Assembly (NCBI RefSeq): GCF_000340215.1
Contig: NW_006921540.1
Location: 490,377-554,376, forward strand
DNA length: 64,000 nt
Source of the DNA: Pseudocercospora fijiensis CIRAD86
Lineage: Eukaryota; Ascomycota; Dothideomycetes; Mycosphaerellales; Mycosphaerellaceae
Reading direction: 5' to 3'
The notes under the pieces were generated by a model. The model worked only from the letters and a program-made list of their open reading frames with translations. It made no database searches and was not told the DNA's origin. Positions 1 through 10,981 of this stretch are shown in pieces. How positions within the stretch are numbered: the first letter of the stretch is position 1; the number at the start of each line of letters is the position of its first letter. Both the position numbers and the translations under genes were made by a program.

Positions 1-2
1 TA

Positions 3-2072
3 TAGCGTAGTTTTAGGCTTCGTAAGGGTATTATAATTCTGTGCCTAACTGCCGGTTTAAAACCCGACACTATAAAGAAATTCCTAGCTTATACGGACTT
101 TAAGGAGCTAGGCATTGAACTATACAACTTTAACCCGCCTAATATAGATAATACGAAAGAGGAAATAGATAGTATTAAGCTCTTTAAAAGGGGAGACGTA
201 ATGCGCTTTGCGCCTAATCGCGTTGCGACTCCTAAAGTAGACAAGTACCGGAAGGGAGTTAACTATCCGGGCTCTACGCAAAATCCAATTATTACTAAGG
301 CGCCCCTCGGTCTGTATAAGAAGCTCGTATTCGTACTAAAGGGTCGTTTCTACGTATTCTACGAGAACTGGAATTTCTCTGTCTCGACCGTATAGTTTAG
401 GAGGACCTAAGAGGGTAGGCCTTACGCAAATAGCTCGACTAATTTCAAAACCGCGGCCTATAACACTCTACTAGTTAGAGCTATCGCAGTAGACGAGGCT
501 AACGAGGAGTATAGAATATATACGAATAGCATAAGTACGCTTCGTAAGCTAAGCGTAAACTGTAATACGAAATATGCGGTATATTTCGTAATAGGTACCC
601 TAATCGCTAGAACGTAGAAGCCGATAATTAAATAGTTTAGAGTCTTCGACGCCTTAGCTCGCTATAATAATAGGGGGCGATCCGACCCTAACTACTAGAA
701 GGACTTTAAAGTATAGAACGAGTTTAGAAGTAAGCCTCTAGGCGAGGGCTTTAAGAGGATAATTAATCGCTACGAGAAAGCTTTAGGCGGAGAGCATTAG
801 AAAAAGGGTTCTATTAAGGAGCCTAAAATCCTAATAGCTAACTTACTTATACTAGTGTTAAGGCACTTTCTTATACTACGGATATACAAATCGGTCTAGC
901 CGTTTAACGCAACAAAGCCCGAACAGAAGATGCGACTATTAGATAATATAGATAAGGAGCTAAAGAACATTAAGCTACCTTAGGATATAATTAACGAATT
1001 GAATAATTAGGTAGAAAAGCTAAAGCGGAGCATTAACTAGAAGATCCGTTTAGGAAAGATTAACGCTAAGGCGGTTACGTAGAGGCAGTTTTTCCTTAGC
1101 TCTTATAGGACACGAATTCGAACTACCCTATCGCCTCTACTATCTAAAGATAAGCGCGGCCTTACCTTGCCGACTCGAATAACCGACTAGGTACGGAAGA
1201 ACTGTAGCAAGGCCCTTAACAAGTTTATTAAGGCAAGGAACAATAATCTAGAGCGCAAAGGCTACGCGCCGGTATCTGCTAAGGAGTAGGAAATAGAATT
1301 TACTATAAAGGAGATTAAGTCTTTCGGCTAGCTTTTTAAGCCCGATATAGACCTATATACTTACTTCCTTAACGAGCTTATAGAAAGCCTACGTATTAAG
1401 GACATTATCGCGGAGCTTAAGAAGCAGACGGCTAATACCGTTAAAGATAATAAGGGCCGCAAGGCCGTAGTAATAAGCTATTCTAACGTAGTAGCTTATA
1501 CTATTAATCTAGTAAGCTCTACCTTCGTAAACAAGAGCTAAAGCAATATACTAACACTTCTATCTAGGCGTATAAGAAGGCTAGTCTAAAGTCGCAGCTG
1601 TTTAACTTAAGGGTACTAAAGGACGCTAGCTAGCGATTATAACTAATCGTAGAGTTTAATCGGTCCTAGACGTCGGGCGTAGACATTCTCGTCTACTCTA
1701 TAAGTATAGCTAAGCGTAGCTATAATATAGTCGAAGCGAACTTGTTACTTATAGCCGACCTTAACTAGAACCTCGTAGCGAGTAAATAGGCGAAGACGAG
1801 GGAGAATCGGGTAGGCTAGAAGCGTAAAGTAAGAATAGTTCGATACTACTCCTATAGTATATAGATCGAGCATTAGATGCTAGATAAAGAAGAGCTAGGC
1901 AATGCGGCTCTAAGATCCTTCGGTACGAAGGTTAATAAGATGCGAGTAAAGAAGGCTATAGAGGAAGATTCTATTATACTCGACGATTTAGATAAGGGCG
2001 GTGCGGGCTTCGTAGGAGAGGAGAATAACGAGGAGCTTTAGTAGGGAGTTAACGACGCAACAATTAAATAAG
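3..2072 (+). pseudogene. RIP-destroyed SNF2-type helicase, C-terminal part
   Basis: A plus-strand frame can be followed from base 3 to about 1,540 and, after a frame change near 1,530, to about 2,070. Roughly twenty TAG codons interrupt it. Near 1,455-1,520 it resembles the start of a helicase C-terminal lobe (AVVISYSNVVAYTINLV). Around 1,783-1,830, if TAG is read as its likely CAG ancestor, the motif is QAKTRENRVGQ, matching SNF2 motif VI (QAxxRxxRxGQ). After it comes a strand resembling the usual V-x-V-x-R and IE segments. The upstream kilobase is helical and charged and was not recognised. The frame change may be a lost intron or an indel. The product is certainly not functional now. The SNF2 assignment rests on motif VI and spacing. 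Confidence 0.6.
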
Positions 2073-3479
2073 TCGCAGCGCTAGGCTACGATAGATAATA
2101 CCTCTCGCTACTAGTACTTAAGGATCGAAGCTACCGCTAACTGCCGTTAAGGGGAGGTAAGAGACGATAAGAAATGCTAGGACTAGTACGATAGCGATAA
2201 TCGGCTAGAGAATAGCAAAGCTAAGCTAGCGAGGATAATAGTGCGGTAGACGAGGCGTTAAGATCGTATACGTAATAGGCGCTAGTAGTAGACTAAAGGA
2301 AGTAGACTAGCTGAAACGGCACTATAAACTCGTTAATATATGCGAATATTCTAGTCCTAGGTCTAATATACAACTTAGGCTTTAGAATTAACTTATCTAT
2401 ATCGAGATTTGATATATTTCACTCTGAATTCGAGCTATTCGATCTCTTCGTCGTACTTCGTACGATTAGGAGATAGACCGAGAGCTTACCGTTGCCTAGA
2501 TTTCTACTCGAAATAGCGCTTAATAGACACTCGGGCCTGTAATCTCGGGTAGATCTTAGCTTATAAGTGAAGCTGATTTCGCGATTCTCTTCTAGATACT
2601 ACTAGATTTCAGTCCGCTTTCTCTTTCTATAACGTCTACTACGTATCTAAATTACACTATAGCTAGCTTAACGTAGTTCTTAATAGAAGAGCGTAAGAGC
2701 CGGCGCCCTAAAACTAAATTATTAGCTTTACGTAGAACTTACCCTCTAGCTTATCTCGCTCCTACGAAAGCTTTCGCACCGTTCCCTAGCAGTAGCGCCT
2801 ATAGTATAACATTATCGCGCCTAAGAAGGAATCCCGCTCTCGACCTTGTTATTAGATCTAACTCTAGTCTACGAATTACGCGTATTATCTAGAAATAGCA
2901 TCGCGGGCTTCTCTATCTCCTTCGTACGCCCGACCGACTATTAGCTCTACCTTAAAGGCTCTTAGTAGTCTAGTACGACCCCGACTGCTACTAGCTCGAT
3001 CCTTACAATTACCGCGCCGAGGCCGAACGTCCGTAGCAGATTAGGTCGCTACTTTCGAGAAGCTTATAGAGCCTAGAGACCGTGTTAAACGTTAGCCGCT
3101 AATTATAGAATACATAGTATACGATAGAGTTCTTCCGCGTACTAGCTTCCTAACCGCGCTAGACGGTAGTGCGTACGAGTACGAATTTACGATATGCCGT
3201 AGCTACTAGGCCTCGTAGCTGCGGGTATAGCTAGATAGTACGACTTTCGATCGCATCTCTTGTATTTAATATAGTAACGTACTATCGCAAAGAGATGTTC
3301 GAGCGTTCGCTCCTACTAGAACCTTAGAGAGGTATATATATAATACGCTAGGACTACACCGCGAGACTAACTAGCGACCTAGGTACCTTTAGGCAGAAAT
3401 TGCTAGCGCGTTGTCTAGCACTTTAGACTTCTATTAGTGCATTACACCTACGTACAAGTCTAGCTAGATGTACGCTAAT

Positions 3480-3912
3480 AGAGATATCCTGTCTTGCAAC
3501 TCCTATAGGCTTAAGTAGTGCATCTATTGCAAAGTACCTTAGCATACTAAAGAGACTTATAAGACATATAAGGCGCGATTAATTAGGCAGCTACTAGAGG
3601 AGGTAGCATCTAAGAAACATATTAAGGAGAATGCGTAGGCTTGTCTAAGATACGAAGCTAAGATTATTAAGAATTAGTAGGTAGTTCAGTTCCGGAAAGC
3701 GTATGTTTACTAACTGTATAGCAGAGGCTGTAACTATATAATATATAAGGACTGTTTCCTAGCCCTATCTTAAGGCTTTACTAACCTAATATAGGCTCTA
3801 TATGCCGGTATAAATTCTGCTAGATTTGTCTCGCGGATTACCGGGGCGGTCGTAGCATTTTCGATATCGGAAATCGCGCTTATATAAGGACGTGCTAATA
3901 CTATCGGGAGTA
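3480..3912 (+). pseudogene. RIP-destroyed RBR-type RING protein, 3' part (copy 1)
   Basis: The end of a former RING-IBR-RING protein is visible. A segment near 3,723-3,750 resembles the 'K-x-x-G-C-D/N-x-x-x-C-K' part of RING2. It is followed by an intron-like stretch with a CTAAC branch sequence and TAG acceptor ending near 3,827. Then comes a frame with spaced cysteines (CRYKFC, then IC, then LADYRGG and GNRAY) ending near 3,905. The same arrangement, with similar residues, recurs at 5,450-5,555 in copy 2, so the two are tandem paralogues in the same orientation. The upstream part of this copy (about 2,300-3,480) is also long and open apart from TAG codons, but no domain could be assigned there. 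Confidence 0.5.
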
Positions 3913-4389
3913 ACCTACTATCCGGGATAGACTAGCCTTTTAGAGTAGCTAGGAGGCATTATATTTACGTTTGCAGCTACCGTAGAAGTAGGTACGTATA
4001 CGAAAGACGCATCTAGAGCTTTAAATTATACCGGGGAAGACGGGCAATCTTAGACGAGAGTGTAGTATATTAAGCAAATAGCGTAGGCCTTCTAATAGAG
4101 CGAAGGAGAAGGATGTAAGGCGTTAATAGATAGAAGCCGACAGAGTTACGGAACAGCTAAGCGGTAGAGGTGTCTATGTCTATATTCTAGGCTTATACCC
4201 CTACCTCCCGGCGAAACCTCGGTAGGGTTCCCGTTCGGCGTTCGCGCTTTACCTCTATCTGTCCTCTATATTACTTGCTGTCTTTATTAACGACTGCAAT
4301 TCACGTCTTCTACGTGCTACTTAAAGCTATAGAGCTGCCGTAAGGGGGCCTTCGTTTCTTATATAAACTATAGCTAACCCTACCGCTAT

Positions 4390-5610
4390 ATATCCCGGCT
4401 ATCTGTTCCCTCGTTACGGCAAGCGCAAATATAGCGATGTTACGAACGCGACTACGACGAGCGAGGTTATAGATCTAACGGAAAGTCCGCCGCGTACTCC
4501 TAAGATCTATAGGTTAGACGGAGTCGAGTAAGAATTAAGCGGAGCCTTAGGACAGCGCCGAAGACCATTCAGGATTAGGCTAATTAAGCCCTAGCCCGGC
4601 TAGAGTCATCCGCAAGTAAAGCCTAAGCCCGCCTTTAAGGTAGTAGCTCCTCGAAATGAGTTTAAGATTAATAAGACTAAGAAAGTACGACAACGTAATT
4701 TACCGACTTCTAAGTAGGGATTCTACGGCGTTTCTGCTCCTATCTTGATCGGGTCGCTAGAACTAGCAAAGCGGCCTATTATATAGCACAAGGAATGCAC
4801 TATATACTACGACACTTTCGATACTAATATGCTTCCTCTACGTCTATATACTATAGCTACTAAGGATTATAGCGTTTACTATGCCTGCTAGGAGAAGCAT
4901 CTTTATACCGAACTTAAAAGAAAAGAATAGAATATGCTTAGCTGTCCGGACTACGGCGAGATTGTAAGTGTCGCTAAGATTTACTAGCTAGATGTCTTCT
5001 TCTCGGAACGGATTGAACCTAAGTAAGTCTATTCGCGTATATACGTTGCTATAATAGTACTAACTCGCACTAGGATTATAGACAAGGCCGCTAAGTTATA
5101 CTTAGAATAGGACCCGGATTAGGTCGATTACCTATATAGTACTTACAAGTCCGGCGCATTAATAGCCGACGGCTATATCTTTACCTACTAAGAATGCTAG
5201 TATCGCTACTACTTTAGCTACAAGGTCCTAATGTACGAGGGCGAAGCCTGTAGTAAATATTACGAGCGCCTTCGAAGGGAGCTAGAAAAGCGCCGCGAGG
5301 AAGAACTGTCTATAAAGAAGGTTAAAGAAGTATCGAGACCTTACCTAGGTTATACTACTAGGATTTAGAAGAACAGTAGTTGCGACTATATAACCTATAA
5401 GTTGTTCTATTATCTTATCCCTCCTATACTAACCGTTTTAGGCCGCTACTGCAAGTATAAGTTCTACTAGATCTGCCTCGCCGATTATAGCGGACCTAAC
5501 GGTATCTATATAAGAGGTAATAATGCCTATCTTAAATCGTGCAAATACGCTTCTCGACGACTACCGAACTATTACGGTCTACGACTCTAACGACCTCCTT
5601 AATGCTTTAT
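4390..5610 (+). pseudogene. RIP-destroyed RBR (RING-IBR-RING) E3 ligase-like gene (copy 2)
   Basis: This is the better preserved of two tandem ghosts. In order it shows: a stretch with EVIDLTESPP, which resembles a SUMO-interaction motif (about 4,450-4,490); a RING1-like segment with C-x2-C-like spacing and a later SCPD (about 4,790-4,990); an IBR-like segment with spaced cysteines ending EGEACSKYY (about 5,185-5,265); and a RING2-like segment (KNSSCDYITYK, about 5,365-5,405). An intron with CTAAC branch and TAG acceptor follows (ends about 5,441). Last is the closing Cys-rich motif around ICLADYSGPNGIYIRGN. Several cysteines and histidines now read as tyrosine, and tryptophans as stops, as RIP predicts. 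RBR proteins transfer ubiquitin through a RING2 cysteine. This copy is dead. Confidence 0.6.
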
Positions 5611-5720
5611 AACTTTAGAGCTTGCGTATAGCATTACTATAGATAGAGATACCCTATACGCGCTTCTATATTAATCTACAATAGCTTTTGTTATCGAATT
5701 CATATACTAGAGAAACTATA

Positions 5721-6444
5721 CACTAATGTGTTAGCGTGTTTAGCCACTGCTGTGACCGACCTCCCGACTGATTGTAAAATAGATTAATGTCGCGTTTAGT
5801 ACGAGACATTGCTGCCTACCTTTAGAGTCAAACTTTAGTGAAGCGACAAGTGATATGAAACGATAATACAATTCCGCACCGCACAGCGAGCCCAGACACA
5901 GGCTTCATCCAAAAAAATCATATAAAATCATCGTGGTGGAAGTACCTAGTAGTTGGGAGGTCCAGCGTTTTCTTGTGCGATAAGCTCCACAATCTGCGGC
6001 CCGTGCCCGCTCAGGCTGTTCCGATTGGTGGTGGATATCGAACTGCCCTTGGTGCAAAGGTGCTCTGGCCAAATCAGTTCATATGGCTGCTGAATCGAGG
6101 TTATCTGGATTGGCAGCAGCACCCCGTCCCGAAAGCATCAAGGATAAGAGCAATGCAGATACCACAGTCAAGATCTTCGGGCTCGTGCAAGTTGCCTGGT
6201 TCGTTGCGCAGTCCAGTATGCGTACCGTCCATCACTTACCACTAGCGCCGCTCGAGACCATGGCATCGAGCTATATCCCTCTCTTCGTAGTGTAGTACAC
6301 AAATCTCTTGCGTTGATTTTGTATCCATTGCATATCGGATTGCAGTCAATCTGGACGCCAAGAACGTATATAATGGTACTGGCAAGCCGTTCGAAAGTGA
6401 ACGACCAGAACTTCCGAACACGTTTCGACCTGTTCGCAATTAAC
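5721..6444. other. Intergenic, no gene recognised
   Basis: Base composition is normal here. Several short overlapping frames exist on both strands, but none has a recognisable domain, splice pattern or codon bias. It probably serves as the upstream region of the broken gene at 6,445. Confidence 0.4.
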
Positions 6445-7036
6445 ATGTCGCAAATCAAACGTCTCTGGCAGATTATTGTGGGCATCCTCGCCTTGACAGC
6501 CACAGCCACTGCTGCCGACGGCAATGAGTATTCCTGTCGAGTTGAAAGAGCGCAACGAGCACCGGGAACAAGTCTCCCACATTTTCACCAGCAGATGCGG
6601 CTCCCGGTGACCAGGCAGCATCGGAACAGGAAAGAGAGGAAGATGGAGGTCACCATGGCCATGATCTCAACTACGCCAAGGCGTATCCAGCAGATGGCGG
6701 AGGAAGGAACAGCCACCAGTCGAGGGGCCGAGACAACTTTCGAGCCTACGCCGCTGGCATTATGGACGCGTATGGACGATTGGCAGAGGTTTGCTGAAGT
6801 CGCATAGTGATCTGGCCATGTTAGAGGTAAGTAGAGTCTGCTCTTTCCACAACCCTAAGCTTTGACATAAATCGCGCTCACCGTCTGACCAGAAAATCCC
6901 TCACACTACGGGGGAGGACAACATGTACATATATTTCGTCCTTGCTCCTCTAGCATTCGCTTGCATTGTCTACATCTTGCTCCCATATTGGCTGGTACAA
7001 TTACGCACGCCTGGTTGTTGGAATTCTGCAAAATGA
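6445..7036 (+). pseudogene. Broken gene for a signal-peptide and membrane-anchored small protein
   Basis: The ATG at 6,445 opens a frame beginning with a clear signal peptide (MSQIKRLWQIIVGILALTA, then ATAADG). Near 6,540 the protein-like sequence continues in another frame (SPADAAPGDQAASEQEREED, then a GHHGHD stretch and AYAAGIMDAYGRLAEV). It shifts again near 6,795 to LLKSHSDLAMLE. A textbook intron follows (GTAAGT donor at 6,827, CTGAC branch, CAG acceptor, exon resumes 6,893). The last exon encodes a transmembrane segment (YIYFVLAPLAFACIVYILLP) and stops at 7,034-7,036. Two single-base losses would explain both shifts; the first lies in an A run. It is either a pseudogene or carries two sequence errors. 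The family was not recognised. Confidence 0.4.
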
Positions 7037-8028
7037 TCGCAGTACCGCTTCACCGCTCCCAAGATTATCTTTGTCTCCTTCTCTTTACTCTACTCTCTCA
7101 TCATCAATTGTCGCGTTCTTAACGAAGCTGTCGTCTAGGACCTCGAAGGCCGGGTAGGAAGCACTCGCCATTCTCCGCACAGCCAGGTCGGGCGTCACGG
7201 TCCACGGTCCAGCTGACTTCTCCCACGGTTCCACTCAAGCTCTCGAGCTCGTCGCCGCGAAGGACCGATATCAGCGATTGGACGGTGCTGCGTTCTCATC
7301 GAGCCGCCGTTCAAGTTGCTACAGTACCGGCATGCCTGTCAAGAGTCTGCGAAACGGATCGAAGAGGTGCAACGTCGGATTGTCGTGAACGGAACATGCA
7401 GGGGACTGGGCAGGCCGGCACTTGTGCAAGTCAGGAAGGCGCATGCGATGATGCGATGCGATGCTTGCACTCTTGGCCCCCTTGTCGCCATACTGTACTT
7501 CAGCAGCAGTGCTACCAGGAATAATGGACAGCACACCCAAAGCTGTGATCGGCATCGCAGAGACAAGCCGCACGACACTTGACCTACCACAATCATTCAT
7601 GCGCGCTATCAGCGGGCCATGCCGATTGCCATTCGTAACACAGGTTGGCCTACCCAGAAGCGTGGGGTCGTGCCGATGGGTATCGTATATCAGGTTGATC
7701 CGCGACCTCACCTTTCCTACTGCCCGCTTGGCCCTTTACTTTGCCAACGTCCATCAGATAGCTGAAACACACTACTGAGCGTTGCACAAACAACTACAGA
7801 ACAACCTAAGCCACTTCCTCTTGTCCCACAGCACGCCTTCGCAACAACTCGAAGCCACAGAGCTGCCGCATACCAGCCGTCGAAAGACACTCGCCCTACC
7901 ACAGGTAGCATACCACCAACAACGAGGACTCACTACACCTTGATGTCGGACTTCGTAGACATCTCTCGCAAATCAGGCCGAACATTCATCCCGCTTAGTA
8001 AACTGAGTAATCGCTACTCGAGTAATAA
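7037..8028. other. Intergenic, upstream of the GNAT gene
   Basis: About 1 kb of normal base composition with short overlapping frames on both strands. A minus-strand frame near 7,330-7,600 starts with a hydrophobic stretch but has no convincing cleavage site or homology. No gene is called. The 3' part must contain the promoter of the gene starting at 8,029. Confidence 0.4.
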
Positions 8029-8987
8029 ATGGAGTCCCACCAATCCATCGCTGCTACAGCCATCACTCTCGATGCAGAGAAAGCTGTCTTGAACAACATC
8101 GCAGTAGACGTCGGAGTCGACAAACGATCTATTGCAGCTGAACAAGCTGTCAAGAAAGATGGCGTAGCAGCGAATCGTACTCGCGGTGATGATGTTCGTG
8201 TCTTGACTTTGAGCGAATACAAGGAAGCTGCATATTCCTTGGCAGAGGCTTTCAAGGAAGATCACACCACCATCTATTTTACGGATACTCCTGACCGTGC
8301 AGAATGGACGGACGAGCAAAAGTGGCAGCTCCATCTGAAGATGATGGAGTACATCACCTACGCTCATCTCCTCAAGGGCCTGGTAGTCAGTGCTGGTCCG
8401 AACTATGATTGTGTTGGTCTTTGGTAGGACTTTGAACATACTGTAAGTACCTTTTAGCAATATGCGCTCACACGAAACAGGATGCCACCGGGCGAAAACA
8501 TGGATGACTACTTCACGATCCTCAGGTCTGGCATGTGGCGACTCTCTTACCAGCTCTCAAAGGAAGGCCGTAAGCGCTTCTTCAACGAATTTCTCCCCCT
8601 CCTCGCCGACACCAAGGCTCAAGTCATGGGCGAACGCGACCAGGACTCCTGGTATCTCGTCTACATTGGCACTCGACCATCTGGTCGCGGTAAAGGCTAC
8701 GCGAGGAAAGTCATTGACTATGTCACCAGAATCGCGGACCGAGATGGCAAGGCCTGCTATTTGGAAAGCTCCAATGCTGTAAATTTGAAGATCTATGGAA
8801 AGGTGCGTCGAGCTGGAATTTGTTCCTCCCGCTAAAGCAAAAGCTGACAACGTCAATGCAGATGGGCTTTGAGCTCCGGAAGAACATATATCTTCAGCGA
8901 GAGATGGAAACTGTGCAGCTCGATATCATGGTTCGAGAGCCGAAGCACATCGACTCGGATGCTGATAGTGGCGTTGACGTAGAGTAA
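8029..8987 (+). CDS. GNAT-family N-acetyltransferase
   Basis: Hand-spliced model: exons 8029-8423, 8481-8802 and 8862-8987, giving 280 residues. Introns are GT..AG (GTAGGA..AACAG and GTGCGT..TGCAG), and both joins restore conserved family sequence (GLW|MPPGENMDD and YGK|MGFELRKN). The acetyl-CoA pyrophosphate loop is visible as RPSGRGKGYAR (about residues 197-207), preceded by the strand WYLVYIGT and followed by the helix of motif A; NLKIYGKMGF is the usual C-terminal motif B. This subfamily is common in filamentous fungi with unknown substrate, so no substrate is assigned. The start is the first ATG after in-frame stops. It is a single gene between the broken gene at 6.4 kb and SEN34. Confidence 0.85.
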
Positions 8988-9484
8988 GCGTACTGTATGG
9001 GAGATGATGAAAGTGAGATCAGAAACGACGGGGGAATGGGTGGTTGATGTCGCAGCGGATGAAACAGATTGTTATGCGGAGTTTGGGGAATGGTGCTTGG
9101 GTATCTTACACTGACCGTAGTCGCTCCTTTTGCTGTCCAGTACAGGCTTGAAGAAACGTATATAAGAACACGATTGCGTTGAATTTGCACGAATTCGAGC
9201 AGCGAACTCACTCCTTTTTCACGTTCCATATCTATACCCTATAGAATCATCCTTTCCCTCAAATCTCCTCACCACAACCCCCGAACCCCCCGCCCACGAC
9301 GACAGAAAGGACCCTCTCATTATCTCCATCGAAACGAAGTTCAAAAATCGACTTGAAGGCCGTATTCAAAGCCTACCTACCACAAGAAGTAAGTGAGCGA
9401 AGAATCTCAAGCTGACCGCCAAATTTTCCCGTACCTTACCTACAAGACACTGGTCATCCCCCACTTCACCCTTCTTATAGCTGA
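8988..9484. other. Intergenic region with a possible spliced leader
   Basis: This holds the 3' end of the GNAT gene and, from about 9,240, a C-rich stretch. A GTAAGT donor near 9,390 and a downstream CTGAC suggest an intron in a leader of the small frame that follows. No other coding content was recognised. Confidence 0.3.
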
Positions 9485-9655
9485 ATGATGCCCAGAACTC
9501 TAGACTACCGACCTCCAACTCAAACCGTGCCACCAGAAAAAAGTCCCAGCAGCAGCCTCCTTTTCGAGGGGGAAAAACAAATCATAGTCGATGCTGTAAC
9601 ATGGCTTAAAAGTCTTCCAGATGAGCATAGACCTCTGATACGTGATGATGTATGA
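9485..9655 (+). CDS. Small hypothetical protein (56 aa), tentative
   Basis: A short ATG frame (two adjacent ATGs at 9,485 and 9,488) ends at TGA 9,653-9,655. The second half looks protein-like: LLFEGEKQIIVDAVTWLKSL, then PDEHRPLIRDDV. It was not recognised. The same frame stays protein-like for about 20 codons past the stop (EAWLRRILGL), so the stop could be a mutation or the gene could be spliced differently. A possible 5' leader intron lies upstream. Transcript evidence would be needed to accept it. Confidence 0.25.
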   Translation: MMPRTLDYRPPTQTVPPEKSPSSSLLFEGEKQIIVDAVTWLKSLPDEHRPLIRDDV

Positions 9656-9985
9656 CGAGTACTTCACGTCTCCTACTCCGAGGCATGGCTGCGCAGGATC
9701 TTGGGTTTAATCTCTTGATGATGACAGTCGGCAAGTATGAGTGGCTGAAGGGTTTGAAGACGGATTGAGAGATTTTTCTCAAAGGGGCGTGGGCATGTGA
9801 AGTGGTTGGATATCGTTGGTTTGACTGAGGTGGGTAGCTGTGAGTTTGATGTAGGAATTGAGGAGCAGAAGGGGAGATTTTGAGAAGGTCAAGGCGGACT
9901 GGCATGGTGCGTGTTGGAAGGTACGTAGATAGCGTTCACAACGCCGCCAAGCCGATGGCGCTGATGACAATAAGCGAGTTTACCG

Positions 9986-10981
9986 CTACATGCCACCCCA
10001 TTCAATGCAGAATGCTCGTACATCGCCGGTTTTTTTGCTTGATTTATCCTCTTTCTCCTCTCCGCCCACCAAGAACCCCTTCTTGACTCCCGTGCCAAGA
10101 CGACCACCTCCAACCAGATCCAGCAGGTCGAACTCTTGGTCCCAGTCCATGCCATTGCACAGAAAGTGGGAGTGGAACCGAAGTGGATCGCCCGGGTATG
10201 CCATATACTGACAACCGAAGCGTATACCGGGAGCCATGAAGTAGCCGTTTTGATGCAGATGTCTGTACAGAGGATATGAAGATGGGACCGCAGGCAGCTC
10301 GCTCGTATTGGGTTTCTTTGTCTGCAGTGGTGGGTGCGAGGTCGTTGGCGTGATAGGATACGGCTCAACTTCAGCTGAATTCGTACTAGCTGTTGAAGGG
10401 GCGCGAATAGCCTTTGATGGAAACGAATTAGCTGGTGATGCGAAGAGTGATTCGTCCTCATCGTCACCATTGGTACTCGCAGGCCGAGCAGGGTCTGGTC
10501 TTGCCCTGGCAGCCTTCTTGCCCCGACGTGGACCTGGTTCGAACATATCGTCTGGAATGTCGTTCCAATCTCCAGTCTTCTCGCCAAGCTTCTTCAACGC
10601 AGCCTTTTTTCTCTCGTCGGCTTTCTTGCTGGCGTCTTGCGCTGCAGCTTGCCCTTGCTTCCTCAGTGCGGCCTGGAAGGCCTTTCGCTCCTCTGCGCCG
10701 AGACCCCTTCCCAAGAAATTGCGCTTGTGTTCTTCGGTATCGTCAACAACGTAAGCGACTTCCTTCTCGACGAGCAGGCGAGCTTCTTCGGGCATGAGCT
10801 CTAGCGGCAAGCCCAGGAAGACGTTCTGTTGTGCTGCTTGAGGCAGAGTGCCAGTGAGAACTCCGCTGATGTTGTGCTCGCGCCTCAGGTATGTGACGTG
10901 GTTCACATCGTAAAGCAGGAATCGATGGGCGACTTTGAAGATTGGTATCGGCTCCGTGACTTCGGTGTGATTGGCAGCCAT
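9986..10981 (-). CDS. SEN34: tRNA-splicing endonuclease subunit Sen34
   Basis: An intronless 331-residue protein on the minus strand, starting at ATG 10,981. The N-terminal domain carries family hallmarks (YLRREHNISGVLTGTLPQ; VFLGLPLELMPEEARLLVE). A low-complexity Lys/Ala/Pro/Ser linker spans roughly residues 95-230. The C-terminal nuclease fold has the catalytic Tyr-His-Lys triad in family spacing: Y262 in AYPGDP, H270 in LRFHSHF and K301 in GTGVKKGF. Sen34 is one of two catalytic subunits of the tetrameric tRNA intron endonuclease and cleaves the 3' splice site. Length fits the fungal family. It is transcribed convergently with the GNAT gene, about 1 kb away. Confidence 0.95.
   Translation of the reverse strand: MAANHTEVTEPIPIFKVAHRFLLYDVNHVTYLRREHNISGVLTGTLPQAAQQNVFLGLPLELMPEEARLLVEKEVAYVVDDTEEHKRNFLGRGLGAEERKAFQAALRKQGQAAAQDASKKADERKKAALKKLGEKTGDWNDIPDDMFEPGPRRGKKAARARPDPARPASTNGDDEDESLFASPANSFPSKAIRAPSTASTNSAEVEPYPITPTTSHPPLQTKKPNTSELPAVPSSYPLYRHLHQNGYFMAPGIRFGCQYMAYPGDPLRFHSHFLCNGMDWDQEFDLLDLVGGGRLGTGVKKGFLVGGEEKEDKSSKKTGDVRAFCIEWGGM

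Larger units (their letters stand above)
1..5720. repeat. RIP-mutated repeat, left end outside the window
   Basis: Base composition differs sharply from the neighbouring genes: TA dinucleotides are very common, CA and TG are scarce, and CG remains frequent. This is the pattern of repeat-induced point mutation at CpA. Long plus-strand frames can be followed through it, interrupted mainly by TAG, as expected when CAG or TGG codons are mutated. Three former coding segments are recognisable: a SNF2-like helicase C-terminal region and two RBR-type RING proteins, listed separately. The right edge is near 5,720, where CA/TG content returns to normal. No terminal repeat could be paired because the left end is not in the window, so the transposon class is unknown. 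Confidence 0.85.

Noticed and set aside
7319..7711. Minus-strand frame with a hydrophobic start, possible small secreted protein
   Set aside because: No consistent cleavage site, cysteine pattern or splice support; frames on both strands are equally long.
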